Origin: Helicobacter fennelliae
Lineage (GTDB): Bacteria; Campylobacterota; Campylobacteria; Campylobacterales; Helicobacteraceae
Assembly (NCBI RefSeq): GCF_900451005.1
Contig: NZ_UGIB01000001.1
Span: 1,798,001-1,862,000 of the forward strand
Reading direction: 5' to 3'
DNA length: 64,000 nucleotides
The notes below the pieces were generated by a model, which saw nothing but the letters and a program-made list of their open reading frames with translations, searched no databases and was not told where the DNA came from. Both the position numbers and the translations under genes were made by a program. Of the stretch, positions 20,157 through 29,404 are shown piece by piece; the stretch's first letter is position 1, and every line of letters begins with the position of its first letter.

Positions 20157-21026
20157 ATGAATATGCAAAATCTACAAAACAAAGCCCAGATTCTCATCGA
20201 AGCCCTGCCCTATATCCAACGTTTTAGCGGAAAAATCATCGTCATCAAATATGGCGGAAGTGCAATGGAAGATGAGACACTCAAAAAAAGCGTGATTAGA
20301 GATATTGCGTTGCTTAAAAGTATCGGATTTAAGCCTATTATCGTGCATGGTGGCGGAAAAGAAATCAATAAATGGCTTGAGCTCTCTGGCGAAAAACCAG
20401 AATTTATACAAGGATTCCGCAAAACAAGCACAAATACTCTGCAAATTGCAGAAATGGTCTTAAACCAAATCAATAAATCGCTTGTGGGCTATATGTCAAG
20501 CTTTGGGGTTTTGGCAGTGGGTATGAGCGGTAAAGATGGCAATACTCTTCTTGTCGAAAAAAAATACATCAATGGCGAGGATATAGGCTTTGTCGGAAAT
20601 GTCGCCAAAGTCAATACAAAGCTTATTTTGAGTTTGCTTGAGGGCGGGTTTTTGCCTGTGATTTGTCCAATCAGCATAGACAAAAACGCACAAAGCTACA
20701 ATGTCAATGCTGATGATGCAGCCTATGCGATAGCCCAAGCACTCAAAGCCGAAAAGCTTGTGTTTTTGAGCGATACTGAAGGTGTGTATAGAGATTTTGA
20801 GGACAAATCAAGCCTCATTACAATGCTTACTATCGCCAAAGCCAAAGAGCTTATACATTCCCAAAGTATCAGTGGTGGTATGCTTCCCAAAATCCAAAAT
20901 TGTATCGAAGCAGTCGAAAATGGTGTCTCAAGCGTGCATATCATCGATGGGCGCATTAAGCATTGTTTGCTACTTGAATTTTTTACAGATAGTGGCATTG
21001 GCACTGCGATCTTGAAAGAAGAATAA
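20157..21026 (+). CDS. argB: acetylglutamate kinase ArgB
   Basis: ArgB phosphorylates N-acetylglutamate. It is an amino-acid kinase fold: IVIKYGGSAM near residue 26, IIVHGGGKEIN, and the C-terminal GISGGM-like segment SISGGMLPKIQNCIEAVENG. The length of 289 residues is standard. The N-terminal helix typical of arginine-sensitive hexameric forms (residues 1-20) is present, so feedback inhibition is possible but not shown. AAGGGAAAATT precedes the ATG; argD is 30 bases on. Confidence 0.96.
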   Translation: MNMQNLQNKAQILIEALPYIQRFSGKIIVIKYGGSAMEDETLKKSVIRDIALLKSIGFKPIIVHGGGKEINKWLELSGEKPEFIQGFRKTSTNTLQIAEMVLNQINKSLVGYMSSFGVLAVGMSGKDGNTLLVEKKYINGEDIGFVGNVAKVNTKLILSLLEGGFLPVICPISIDKNAQSYNVNADDAAYAIAQALKAEKLVFLSDTEGVYRDFEDKSSLITMLTIAKAKELIHSQSISGGMLPKIQNCIEAVENGVSSVHIIDGRIKHCLLLEFFTDSGIGTAILKEE

Positions 21027-21056
21027 GGAAAAATAGAGGAGAATAAAGGAGAATAA

Positions 21057-22256
21057 ATGAATACGACTACTGATTTTATAGCTAGCGCTTCAGAATCCAT
21101 ACTCAAAACCTACAACCGCCAGCCCATAAATTTTGACTACGGCAAGGGCGTGTATTTATTTGATACACATGGCAAAAAATATTTAGATTTTGGCTCAGGG
21201 GTTGGCGTAAATGCGCTTGGCTATGGCAATAAAGCCTTTAATGACGCGCTCAAAGCTCAAATTGACAAAGTGCTTCACATCTCAAATCTCTACTACAATA
21301 CCCCAGCTATCGAAGCCGCACAAAAACTTCGCCGAGCTTGCGGGCTTGATAAGGTGTTTTTCACAAATAGTGGCACAGAATCTATCGAGGGCGCACTCAA
21401 AGTCGCCAAAAAATACGCCTTTCAAAAAGGGCTTAAAAACCCTCAAATCATCGCTATGAATAATTCCTTTCATGGACGCACTTTAGGCGCGCTCTCTGTT
21501 ACCGGAAATACAAGCTATCAAAAGCCATTTTTGCCTCTTATTCCGGACGTTGTGTTTGCGGATTTTAATAACTTTGAAAGTGTAGAAAAATTCATTAATG
21601 ACAATACTTGCGCGATTATCTTAGAAAGCGTGCAGGGCGAGAGTGGCGTAACGCCAGCTACCAAAGAATTTCTCTCTCAAATCCGCAGAATCTGTGATGA
21701 AAAAGACATCGTGCTAATTTTAGATGAGATCCAATGCGGAATGGGACGAAGTGGTAAAATGTTTGCCTATCAGCATTATGGTATCAAGCCTGATGTGCTG
21801 ACTTCAGCTAAGGCTTTGGGCTGCGGCGTGCCTGTGGGGGCATTTGTAGTGAGCGAAAAAATTGCCAAGCATTCTTTGCAGCCCGGCGATCATGGTAGCA
21901 CTTATGGCGGGAATCCTTTTGTGTGCGCTGCTGTAAGCAAGGTTTTTGATTTGTTTGAGGAATTATCTCTTATACAAAATGTCCAAAATATGACCACTAT
22001 CTTAGAATCTAAAATCAATGCACTTTGCAAGAAATATAATTTTCTCATTGATCATCGAGGTTTGGGGCTTTTGCGCGGGATTGAGCTTGAGGAGCGCATC
22101 CATTCAAAAGACATTATCGTGCGCGCGCAAGAAAAGGGGCTTATCATTCTGCCCGCCGGTCATAACACCCTGCGTATCGCGCCACCGCTTGTTATAGATT
22201 CTAGCCATATTGATGAGATGATAGAGATTTTAGATTCTATCTTGCGCGAGATATAA
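21057..22256 (+). CDS. argD: acetylornithine aminotransferase ArgD
   Basis: A PLP-dependent class III aminotransferase that makes N-acetylornithine and can also serve as succinyldiaminopimelate aminotransferase in lysine synthesis. Marks: FTNSGTESIEGALKVAKKYA, ILDEIQCGMGRSGKMFAYQ with the cofactor Asp, and the Schiff-base lysine in TSAKALGCG at about residue 251. It has 399 residues. The repeated GGAGAATAAA before the ATG gives the ribosome site. It is the last recognisable arginine gene of the operon. Confidence 0.95.
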   Translation: MNTTTDFIASASESILKTYNRQPINFDYGKGVYLFDTHGKKYLDFGSGVGVNALGYGNKAFNDALKAQIDKVLHISNLYYNTPAIEAAQKLRRACGLDKVFFTNSGTESIEGALKVAKKYAFQKGLKNPQIIAMNNSFHGRTLGALSVTGNTSYQKPFLPLIPDVVFADFNNFESVEKFINDNTCAIILESVQGESGVTPATKEFLSQIRRICDEKDIVLILDEIQCGMGRSGKMFAYQHYGIKPDVLTSAKALGCGVPVGAFVVSEKIAKHSLQPGDHGSTYGGNPFVCAAVSKVFDLFEELSLIQNVQNMTTILESKINALCKKYNFLIDHRGLGLLRGIELEERIHSKDIIVRAQEKGLIILPAGHNTLRIAPPLVIDSSHIDEMIEILDSILREI

Positions 22257-22288
22257 TAGATAATCAACCAATCGCCCAAAGGAAAATC

Positions 22289-22813
22289 ATGCAACTTAAT
22301 TCCAAAGAGCAACAACAATTAGAAGAACTTTGCGCGCTAAGCTTTGATTTTGCAAGGCAAAACGATACGCAGAATCTAAAGATTTTGCTAGATTCTGGGC
22401 TTAATGCTAATCTTGCCAACCACAAAGGCGATACGCTCCTTATGCTTGCAGCCTATCACAATAGCCTTGAGGCTGCCAAAATGCTTATAGAATACAGCGC
22501 GCAAGTGGATAAGCCAAACGACAAAAACCACACACCTTTGGCTGGAGTTTGCTTCAAGGGGTATTATGAAATGGCAAAGCTTTTGCTAGAATCTGGCGCA
22601 AATCCTGATGGCAAAGGCGCGCTTTCACCGATGAATTGTGCGATTATGTTTAGACGCAAAGAGATTTTAGATTTATTGCTACAATACACAAAAGCAAAGC
22701 CGAGTGTATTACAGAGGATTTGGTTGTGGTGGAGGTCAAAAAACACAGAATCTATCGCTACACAACAAAAAAATGCTAGAGATGTGGAGGTGGATTTAGA
22801 TTCTAGAAATTAA
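22289..22813 (+). CDS. small cytoplasmic ankyrin-repeat protein
   Basis: There is no signal peptide. Residues about 15-125 hold three ankyrin repeats (DTLLMLAAYHNSLEAAKMLI, HTPLAGVCFKGYYEMAKLLL, LSPMNCAIMFRRKEILDLLL). The tail of about 45 residues is polar, with a basic WLWWRS patch and an Asp-Ser ending built on AGATTCT. AAAGGAAAATC precedes the ATG. It trails argD by 32 bases, so it may be in the arginine transcript, but ankyrin genes are often passengers. The partner is unknown. Confidence 0.75.
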   Translation: MQLNSKEQQQLEELCALSFDFARQNDTQNLKILLDSGLNANLANHKGDTLLMLAAYHNSLEAAKMLIEYSAQVDKPNDKNHTPLAGVCFKGYYEMAKLLLESGANPDGKGALSPMNCAIMFRRKEILDLLLQYTKAKPSVLQRIWLWWRSKNTESIATQQKNARDVEVDLDSRN

Positions 22814-23029
22814 ATACACAAACACAAAATAGCATAAAATTATCGCGTGCTACAATCCAAACGCTAACACATTGCGACATTATGACATCGCAGTATCGCG
22901 GATAAGATTGCAAAATTGTAAAATTGCAAAAATATAAGATTGCAAAACTACAAAAAAAGAAAAGAGAGAGCAAGAGAAAATTTACCCCTCAAATTTTGAT
23001 ATTTTTTGATATTTCATAAAGGAGACAAT

Positions 23030-23944
23030 ATGGCATTAAGCTTTTCAGACATACTACTCAAACTTCAAGAGTTTTGGAAGCAGCAAGGTTGCATTATTCT
23101 TCAGCCTTATGATATTCCCGCAGGTGCTGGCACATTTCACCCTGCGACATTGCTAAGAAGTCTAGATTCTACGCCATGGAGTGTGGCGTATGTCGCGCCT
23201 TCGCGTCGTCCAACTGATGGGCGATATGGCGAGAATCCAAACCGCCTAGGAAGCTACTATCAATTTCAAGTCTTAATCAAGCCGAGCGTGCCAAATATTC
23301 AAGAGCTGTATTTACAATCGCTCCAAATGCTAGGGCTAGATTCTAGTAAGCATGATGTGCGCTTTATCGAGGATAATTGGGAGTCGCCAACGCTTGGTGC
23401 TTGGGGGCTTGGCTGGGAAGTGTGGCTTGATGGTATGGAAGTTACACAATTTACTTATTTTCAGCAAGTCGGCGGAATCGCGTGCGATCCTGTGGCAGTT
23501 GAGATTACTTATGGGGTTGAGCGATTGGCGATGTATATTCAAGGCGTAGAATCTGTGTTTGATATTTGCTGGAATGATGATGGCAAACATATCGTCAAAT
23601 ACGCTGATGTGCATTTGGAGAGTGAGTATGAGTTCTCAAAATATCACTTTGAGATAGCTGATACAACTATGCTTTTTGAAGCCTTTGCTATGGCACAAAA
23701 AGAAGCGGTGCGATGTTTAGATTCTGGTGTTGTTTTGCCCGCGTATGATTGGGTTATGCTTTCATCTCATTATTTTAATATCCTTGATGCGCGCAAGGCA
23801 ATCTCCGTAACAGAGCGTCAAAACTATATCCTAAAGATTCGAGAGCAAGCAAGGGGTTGTGCTATGCTGTATAAAGAGCAAGAAAATGAGCGCGCAGAGC
23901 GACTCCAAGCCCAAAAACAAACCACGTACAAACCACACAAATAA
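23030..23944 (+). CDS. glyQ: glycyl-tRNA synthetase alpha subunit GlyQ
   Basis: GlyQ is the catalytic chain of the bacterial alpha2beta2 glycyl-tRNA synthetase. [18 protein letters not shown] at the start, the ATP/glycine pocket HPATLLRSL and [13 protein letters not shown], and [11 protein letters not shown] are all family marks. The ATG at 23030 with AAAGGAG six bases upstream is chosen over a TTG 24 bases earlier; this gives 304 residues. The beta subunit gene is not adjacent, as in H. pylori. It heads the block glyQ-nif3-flgZ-waaA-rluA. The leader has several near-repeats of ATTGCAAAA (22911-22950) of unknown meaning. Confidence 0.96.
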   Translation: MALSFSDILLKLQEFWKQQGCIILQPYDIPAGAGTFHPATLLRSLDSTPWSVAYVAPSRRPTDGRYGENPNRLGSYYQFQVLIKPSVPNIQELYLQSLQMLGLDSSKHDVRFIEDNWESPTLGAWGLGWEVWLDGMEVTQFTYFQQVGGIACDPVAVEITYGVERLAMYIQGVESVFDICWNDDGKHIVKYADVHLESEYEFSKYHFEIADTTMLFEAFAMAQKEAVRCLDSGVVLPAYDWVMLSSHYFNILDARKAISVTERQNYILKIREQARGCAMLYKEQENERAERLQAQKQTTYKPHK

Positions 23945-23971
23945 AAAGCGCGCAAAATAAAGGACAAATAT

Positions 23972-24703
23972 ATGAAACTCTCTGAAATTTATGAAGTGCT
24001 AGATTCTATAAGTCCATTTGCCTTGCAAGAAAAATGGGATAATTCAGGGCTTAATATCGGTGATTTACATCAAGAGATTGAGGGCATTTATCTTGCATTA
24101 GAGGCTGATTTGCAAATTGTCAAATCCTTGCCTAAAAACGCACTTCTTATCACACATCACCCGCTTATCTTCACCCCTCTAAAATCCTTGCAAACCGCGC
24201 AATACCCAAGCAATCTAGCCCAGATTCTCCTTAGCAACAATAACGCCCTTATCGCCATGCATACAAACTTTGACAAAACACATCTCAACGCGCACTTTGC
24301 AAAAAACATCTTAGGCTTCACAGAGGCTCAAGAATGTAATATGGCGCAATATTGCAAGATTCAAGAAAGCACGATTGCAAATTTAGCATTACATCTCAAA
24401 CAAACATTAGGGCTTGAGACTATCCGCTTCACGCCGCTAGAATCTAAAATATCAGATCTATATATCGTATGCGGAAGTGGTGCTAGCTTTCTCAAAGAAA
24501 TACCACACAAGCCAAGCTGCCTTATCACCGGAGATATAAAATACCATGACGCGATGAGCGCACTTTCTATGAATATAGGTTGCATTGATGTCGAGCATTA
24601 CGCAAGCGAGAGAGATTTTCCAAAAATCTTAAAAAGTATTTTGCAAATTAAGAGCCTTAAAGGTATAATACTACACAATTTTTCCCCATTTTCTTATATA
24701 TGA
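23972..24703 (+). CDS. Nif3-like dinuclear metal-binding protein
   Basis: The Nif3/YbgI family forms hexameric rings with two metal ions per subunit; GTP cyclohydrolase and phosphatase activities have been proposed, but the role is not settled. Metal ligands are visible as the HH pair in LLITHHPLIF, as HTNFD, and as the late His/Glu pair in DVEHYASERDF. The length of 243 residues is the short form without the inserted PII-like domain. It is between glyQ and flgZ, the same place as HP0959 in H. pylori. Confidence 0.88.
   Translation: MKLSEIYEVLDSISPFALQEKWDNSGLNIGDLHQEIEGIYLALEADLQIVKSLPKNALLITHHPLIFTPLKSLQTAQYPSNLAQILLSNNNALIAMHTNFDKTHLNAHFAKNILGFTEAQECNMAQYCKIQESTIANLALHLKQTLGLETIRFTPLESKISDLYIVCGSGASFLKEIPHKPSCLITGDIKYHDAMSALSMNIGCIDVEHYASERDFPKILKSILQIKSLKGIILHNFSPFSYI
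24664..24669 (+). promoter_or_regulatory. -10 box before flgZ, inside the nif3 gene
   Basis: TATAAT in AAAGGTATAATACTACAC lies 45 bases before the flgZ ATG and within the last codons of the nif3-like gene. It may give flgZ its own transcription within the block. Confidence 0.4.
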
Positions 24704-24713
24704 AGGATATTCA

Positions 24714-25424
24714 ATGAATAAACATTTAAAACAACTCATCGAAATTGCTCAAATCGACAAAGAATCTGATGCGTTTGAGCCGATGATAAAAGAAAAAACA
24801 AAAACCCTCAATGCACTTTTGGCTTCACAAGATCAGCAAAAAAGCGCAATCACAGCCATAGCAGAATCTAAAGACGAACTAAAATTAGCAATTGTGCGCA
24901 ATGAGCTTTCAATCCAAGAAAATTCCCAAAAAATCGAGGAGATCGCCCAAAAAACAAAAGAAGTGCGATCTGATAGAGAAGCGCGCGCACTTGCTATCGA
25001 AGAAGATCTTGCGCGAGAGCAGATAAAACACGCAAATAGCGAGATAGAGCGACTCAATAAAGAGCTAGAATCTAAAGAGCAAGAGCAAGCCCAAAAGCAA
25101 GCCAAGCAAGATGAGCTTCAAGCTCAAATACAAGAGCTTCAAGTAGCAACAGACGCAGAGGTGAAACGTATTAGAGAGCAGCAACATGAAATTTTCCTCA
25201 AAAAAGAAAAAGCCATTGCCTCTATCGATCAAAAAGTGATTATTTTTTATGAAAAAATCCGCAAATGGGCGAAAAATACAAGTGTCGTGCCGGTTAAAAA
25301 ACAAGCTTGTGGCGGGTGCTTTATCCGCATAAATAACAAACTCTACACAGAGATTTTGCAAAGTAATGACATCATCACTTGCCCTCATTGTGGCAGAATC
25401 CTCTACATCGAAGAAAATGTTTAA
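24714..25424 (+). CDS. FlgZ/HP0958-type coiled-coil zinc-ribbon protein
   Basis: In H. pylori this protein (HP0958) stabilises the sigma factor RpoN and binds flaA mRNA, and is needed for flagella. Here the first 190 residues are a long charged coiled coil rich in Glu, Lys and Gln. The C-terminus is a zinc ribbon with two cysteine pairs, CGGC (about residues 199-202) and CPHC (about 223-226). The length of 236 residues and the gene order nif3-flgZ-waaA agree with HP0959-HP0958-HP0957. The assignment rests on domain layout and neighbours. The 3' end overlaps the waaA start by eight bases. Confidence 0.85.
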   Translation: MNKHLKQLIEIAQIDKESDAFEPMIKEKTKTLNALLASQDQQKSAITAIAESKDELKLAIVRNELSIQENSQKIEEIAQKTKEVRSDREARALAIEEDLAREQIKHANSEIERLNKELESKEQEQAQKQAKQDELQAQIQELQVATDAEVKRIREQQHEIFLKKEKAIASIDQKVIIFYEKIRKWAKNTSVVPVKKQACGGCFIRINNKLYTEILQSNDIITCPHCGRILYIEENV

Positions 25425-26631
25425 TTATTTCTATCTCTTTTTGTGCGCTCTTGTATATGGCATAAGTTTGCCATTTCTTATCATCACAAGCTTTCGCACA
25501 AAGCACAGACGCTCAATTCCTGCGCGTTTTTTCTTGGATCAAAGATTTTGTGCTGATTTTAAGCCTGCCTTGTGGTTTCATGCTTGCTCGTTTGGTGAGA
25601 TAAAATCCATAGAGCCAATCATCACTTCCCTTTTGTCTCACACACAATCCAATCAAACCCCCTATCAAATCCTCATCACCACAATCACCCAAACAGGCTA
25701 TAATCTCGCACAAAAAACCTACCACAATCACAGCAACATTCGCATTCATTATTTGCCATTTGAGATATTTTTGCCCTTATATAAACACCGCTTAAAGTCA
25801 TTGCAAACACTCATCGTTACAGAAGCAGAGCTATGGTTTGAGCTTTTTTATCTTGCCAAAAGCCTAAAGGCAAAGACTTTGCTTATCAATGCTAGAATCT
25901 CAAATGCGTCCTACCCAAAGTATAAAAAGCTTGCGTTTTTGTATCGCAAAATCTTCTCATATATCGATAAAATCCTAGCCCAAACACAAAACGATATGAA
26001 TCATTTTCTCACTCTTGGGGCAAATGAAGTCTGTGTATTTGGCAATCTCAAGCTCCTTGCAACCCCGACGATTACACACACCTACCCTAAGCCTGATAAA
26101 CTCTGCATTATCGGTGCTTCGACACATCACACAGAAGAAGAGATGATTTTAGAATCTTTCCTTGCACTCAAAGCCACACATCATAATGCAATTTTATTTC
26201 TTGCGCCTCGCCACCCGGAGAGATTTATACTCGTAGAGGAATTACTCCAAAAAAATCTACTGCGCTATGCAAAGCTAAGTGATGGATTCCGCGATGATGT
26301 TGATGTGCTACTTATTGATAAATTAATGGAGCTTAATAATTTTTATGCTATTGGCGATGTTGTGATTTTAGGCGGGGCATTTATCAAAGCAGGCGGACAT
26401 AATCCAATCGAGCCAGCGTATTTTCACAATAAAATCATTAGTGGCACACATATTTTCAATCAGCACGCATTATTTGAGTGCATACAAGGTTATACGCTCA
26501 CCCAGAATCTCACCCAAACGCTTCTATCATTTGAGACTATCCCTAAATCTCAAATCCTCTCGATAGATTCTAAGCTTCCAGAGCTTTGCAAAGAAATCAC
26601 GAAAGGAATACACAATGCAAAAAGCATATAA
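25417..26631 (+). CDS. waaA: Kdo transferase WaaA
   Basis: WaaA adds Kdo to the lipid A precursor at the inner face of the cytoplasmic membrane. The N-terminal hydrophobic helix (FNYFYLFLCALVYGISLPFL) anchors it; WFHACSFGEIKSIEPII holds the catalytic Glu, and the C-terminal GT-B half has the donor-site pattern GGAFIKAGGHNPIEPAYF. The start ATG 25417 overlaps flgZ by eight bases and puts the membrane helix at the very N-terminus; 404 residues result. A longer frame upstream is only the shadow of flgZ. It overlaps the next gene by 17 bases. Confidence 0.92.
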   Translation: MFNYFYLFLCALVYGISLPFLIITSFRTKHRRSIPARFFLDQRFCADFKPALWFHACSFGEIKSIEPIITSLLSHTQSNQTPYQILITTITQTGYNLAQKTYHNHSNIRIHYLPFEIFLPLYKHRLKSLQTLIVTEAELWFELFYLAKSLKAKTLLINARISNASYPKYKKLAFLYRKIFSYIDKILAQTQNDMNHFLTLGANEVCVFGNLKLLATPTITHTYPKPDKLCIIGASTHHTEEEMILESFLALKATHHNAILFLAPRHPERFILVEELLQKNLLRYAKLSDGFRDDVDVLLIDKLMELNNFYAIGDVVILGGAFIKAGGHNPIEPAYFHNKIISGTHIFNQHALFECIQGYTLTQNLTQTLLSFETIPKSQILSIDSKLPELCKEITKGIHNAKSI

Positions 26632-27361
26632 ACTTCTAAGCACACAGCTTGGCACTTCACACAAAAAAGCCAAAACACTCATCGATCAAGGACGCGTAAG
26701 CTTCAAAGGCAAAAAAATCACTCTCGCTCGCGCAGAATTTCCAGATCAAAGCATATTTGATGTGATCGCCTACACAAAGCCGACAATCCTTTTTGAAGAT
26801 TCTGATATTATGTGTATAGACAAACCGCCATTTATCGAAAGCTATAATCTTGTAGATGATCTTATAGATATTTTTGGAGAGGAATTCAAAGAATGGAGCT
26901 TGCTTCATCGGCTCGACAAAGAGACAAGTGGGGTTATTTTGCTTGTCAAAACTGAGAGTGAATTTGCAAAAAAAGCCAGAGAAGAATTCAAACACAAACG
27001 CGTAATAAAGCATTATAACACTTTAGTAGATGGCATTATAAGCGAGGAGCAAGTGATTGATTTGCCTATTTTGACCCAAAGAGGCAAAATCGCAAAAAGT
27101 AAAATCTCAAAGAAAGGTTTGCCAGCTATAAGTATCATCAAGCCACAGGCAATTATTGGCAAAAAAACTCTCCTTGATGTCGAGATAAAAACCGGTCGCA
27201 CACATCAAATCAGAATCCACCTTAAAGCTATCGGGTATCCAATTGTTGGCGATAGTCTGTATGGTGGGATTCCAGCCAAACGACTTATGCTTCATGCTCG
27301 ATATATAAAGATTTTTGATTATGAATTCCACGCACCATTACCAAAAGAGTTTCAAGTTTAG
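26615..27361 (+). CDS. RluA-family pseudouridine synthase
   Basis: Isomerises uridine in structured RNA. Residues about 5-60 are an S4 RNA-binding domain (GTSHKKAKTLIDQGRVSFKG); the catalytic domain holds HRLDKETSGV (about residues 98-107) with the essential Asp, and KTGRTHQIRIHLKAIGYPI near the end. It has 248 residues. It overlaps waaA by 17 bases, and the pair matches HP0957-HP0956. The RNA target cannot be read from sequence. Confidence 0.92.
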   Translation: MQKAYKLLSTQLGTSHKKAKTLIDQGRVSFKGKKITLARAEFPDQSIFDVIAYTKPTILFEDSDIMCIDKPPFIESYNLVDDLIDIFGEEFKEWSLLHRLDKETSGVILLVKTESEFAKKAREEFKHKRVIKHYNTLVDGIISEEQVIDLPILTQRGKIAKSKISKKGLPAISIIKPQAIIGKKTLLDVEIKTGRTHQIRIHLKAIGYPIVGDSLYGGIPAKRLMLHARYIKIFDYEFHAPLPKEFQV

Positions 27362-27776
27362 AGTAAATTTCTATGCACTAGAATCATGTATAGATTCTCT
27401 ACTTCTATCCGCAAAAACACAACATAAAGATTCTTTGTATGCAATGTTGTGGGAATTAGGAAGTAATATACTAGAGATGGCGTATGTGCGACAAACAAAA
27501 ATGGCGATACATTAAGGCAAGCTTAAATCAAATGCGATGTATTGGTGTATGCAGACACAATGCAAGTGCGGTTTTTGTATAGGATTCCACCGACAAAACC
27601 TAGAATCCAAACCCGCATAAAACATCACAAAACCGCCTATAAAGCACAGCAAACAAATGGATTTGGGCATATCATTATTGCGTTTTTTGCACGAAAATTT
27701 TGCTATGATATGCCAAAAATTTTTGTCATATCAAAAACACAACGGCTACTTTGCATTCAGCTAAAGAGGAGATATT
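27362..27776. other. 415-base spacer between rluA-type gene and STAS-like gene
   Basis: Two short open stretches occur here (ending at 27515 and 27805), but neither has a ribosome site, a domain or a codon pattern like its neighbours. A possible -10 box GCTATGATATG is at about 27700-27711. It may hold the remains of a gene; I see nothing firm. Confidence 0.3.
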
Positions 27777-28115
27777 TTGAGTATAACGACATTACAACGC
27801 GATAACCAAATGATTATCCGCTGGGAAGGCAAAATAAAAACACAAGAAGATTTTGCAGATTTTAGCACGCAGTTTAGAGCTACAATCGCCCAGCATATCG
27901 ATACGCTCAAATCGCAAAAATGGAAACTTTTTCTCATTAATGCTTTTCCTTTCAATACCTACGCACTAGGCTATCTACTCAAGCTCAAGCAACGAGATGG
28001 CTTTGATTTTAGCATCTCCACAGATCATTACAAAATATATAGCATTTTTGAGCAAGTCGAATTCAATGAACTTTTTGACATTGCAATCGAGCAAGATCCG
28101 CTAGAAGTGAGGTGA
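27777..28115 (+). CDS. STAS-like domain protein
   Basis: A 112-residue single domain with the order of a STAS (anti-sigma antagonist-like) fold: strand MIIRWEGKI, helix FADFSTQFRATIAQH, then the strand-loop-helix WKLFLINAFPFNTYALGYLL, strand DFSISTDH, and the closing helix EQVEFNELFDIAIE. The loop that in SpoIIAA has the phosphorylated serine (DSxGLG) reads NTYALG here, so classic kinase control is doubtful. The start is a TTG at 27777 with a good AAAGAGGAG nine bases upstream. lgt begins within 16 bases of its end, so the two are probably co-transcribed. The function is unknown. Confidence 0.65.
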   Translation: MSITTLQRDNQMIIRWEGKIKTQEDFADFSTQFRATIAQHIDTLKSQKWKLFLINAFPFNTYALGYLLKLKQRDGFDFSISTDHYKIYSIFEQVEFNELFDIAIEQDPLEVR

Positions 28116-28130
28116 GAGATGGGAGGTGAT

Positions 28131-29000
28131 ATGAGTTTTTGGAATGATATTTATCAAAAATTTGACCCTATTGCTTTTAGCGTGTTTGGCTTTCCTATGC
28201 ATTGGTATGGGATCGCGTATGTGTGCGCGCTTTTGTTTGCTTTTTTTGTCGCAAAAATCATCATCTCGCGTGCGCCAAATCGCTTTCCTATCAGCTCACA
28301 TATGCTTGATAGTTATTTTATTTGGGCAGAAATTGGCGTGATTTTGGGTGCGCGCATTGGCTATATCATCATTTATGATCCTATGCGGTTTTGGTATCTT
28401 GCGCATCCATGGCAAATCTTTAATATCTTTGATACAGCGGGTAATTTCGTAGGCATTCGTGGAATGAGCTATCATGGAGCGATTATTGGATTTTTGCTTG
28501 CTTCGTGGATTTTTGCAAGACTCAAAAAACAATCATTTTTGCTATATATGGATCTAGCAGCCCTTAGCATACCTTTGGCGTATGTATTTGGGCGCATTGG
28601 GAATTTTCTCAATCAAGAACTCTATGGGCGCGTGGTTTTAGATTCTGATACATTCGGGCAAATGATTGGGATTATAGTTGATGGCACACTTCGCTATCCT
28701 AGCCAGCTTTTGGAGGCGTTTTTGGAGGGCGTGGTGGTGTTTATCATCGTGCTTGTGAGTGCGCGCCTTGTCCGCACAAAAGGAATGCTTATTGCTATTT
28801 ATGCGATAAGCTATGGTGTCATGCGCTTTATTGCGGAGTATTGGCGAGAGCCAGATTCTCAAATGGGATTGTTTTTTGGGTTGAGTATGGGGCAGATTCT
28901 GTGCTGCTGTATGATTCTATGCGGAAGTGCGCTTATGCTGTATCTTAGAGCTCACCCAAAACAAATAAAAACAAAGGCAAATACAAGAAAGGATAAATAA
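28131..29000 (+). CDS. lgt: prolipoprotein diacylglyceryl transferase Lgt
   Basis: Lgt moves diacylglycerol from phosphatidylglycerol to the lipobox cysteine of prolipoproteins in the inner membrane. Seven or so membrane segments; MHWYGIAYVCA, the invariant GMSYHGAIIG stretch and the signature GRIGNFLNQELYG are present, with YPSQLLEAFLEG further on. The ATG at 28131 (MSFWNDIY) is preferred over one 12 bases upstream because GGAGG lies between them and the family starts close to this WN..Y segment; this gives 289 residues. The downstream SMR gene overlaps its last base. Confidence 0.94.
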   Translation: MSFWNDIYQKFDPIAFSVFGFPMHWYGIAYVCALLFAFFVAKIIISRAPNRFPISSHMLDSYFIWAEIGVILGARIGYIIIYDPMRFWYLAHPWQIFNIFDTAGNFVGIRGMSYHGAIIGFLLASWIFARLKKQSFLLYMDLAALSIPLAYVFGRIGNFLNQELYGRVVLDSDTFGQMIGIIVDGTLRYPSQLLEAFLEGVVVFIIVLVSARLVRTKGMLIAIYAISYGVMRFIAEYWREPDSQMGLFFGLSMGQILCCCMILCGSALMLYLRAHPKQIKTKANTRKDK

Positions 29001-29389
29001 TGCGCGTAGCGAAAAATCCATTATTATGGGCGTGGATGTGTCTGATTATTGCGATTTTGACAGAAGTTATAGGCTCAAGCTTTTTAAAGGTGGGCTATGT
29101 GCATGATTTTCATATCATTATATTTTCTCATCGCATTGATTGTAGCTTTTTTGTCACTGCTATTTTTATTTGCATTTCTTATTATTTCATCGGGCTTGCG
29201 ATAAAAAAAATCAGCGTCAGCATAGCATACGCAATGTGGGAAGTTTTGGGGGTGATTTGCATTGTGTTAGTGAGTATTTTTTATTTTGATGAAAAGCTCT
29301 CAACTATGCAAATGTGTGGTATTGCACTTGGGATTTGTGGGATTATTTTAATCAATCTTGGCGAAGAAAAAAGCTCAAAAAGTAGCTAA
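29000..29389 (+). CDS. SMR-family transporter, subunit 1
   Basis: A small multidrug resistance protein with four membrane helices. The conserved membrane-embedded glutamate is present in AILTEVIGSSFLK in helix 1, and the helix 3 packing segment reads SIAYAMWEVLGVI. At 129 residues it is longer than EmrE because of an extra hydrophilic stretch (HDFHIIIFSHRIDCSFF) between helices 1 and 2. It is paired with a second SMR gene 15 bases downstream, the arrangement of heterodimeric SMR pumps such as EbrAB and MdtIJ. The substrate is unknown (drug, polyamine or guanidinium-like). Confidence 0.85.
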   Translation: MRVAKNPLLWAWMCLIIAILTEVIGSSFLKVGYVHDFHIIIFSHRIDCSFFVTAIFICISYYFIGLAIKKISVSIAYAMWEVLGVICIVLVSIFYFDEKLSTMQMCGIALGICGIILINLGEEKSSKSS

Positions 29390-29404
29390 CAGAAAGGAGG
29401 CAAA

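Noticed and set aside
27315-27805. Two short plus-strand frames between rluA-type and STAS-like genes
   Set aside because: They overlap neighbours out of frame, lack ribosome sites, and show no recognisable protein; kept only as an unexplained spacer.
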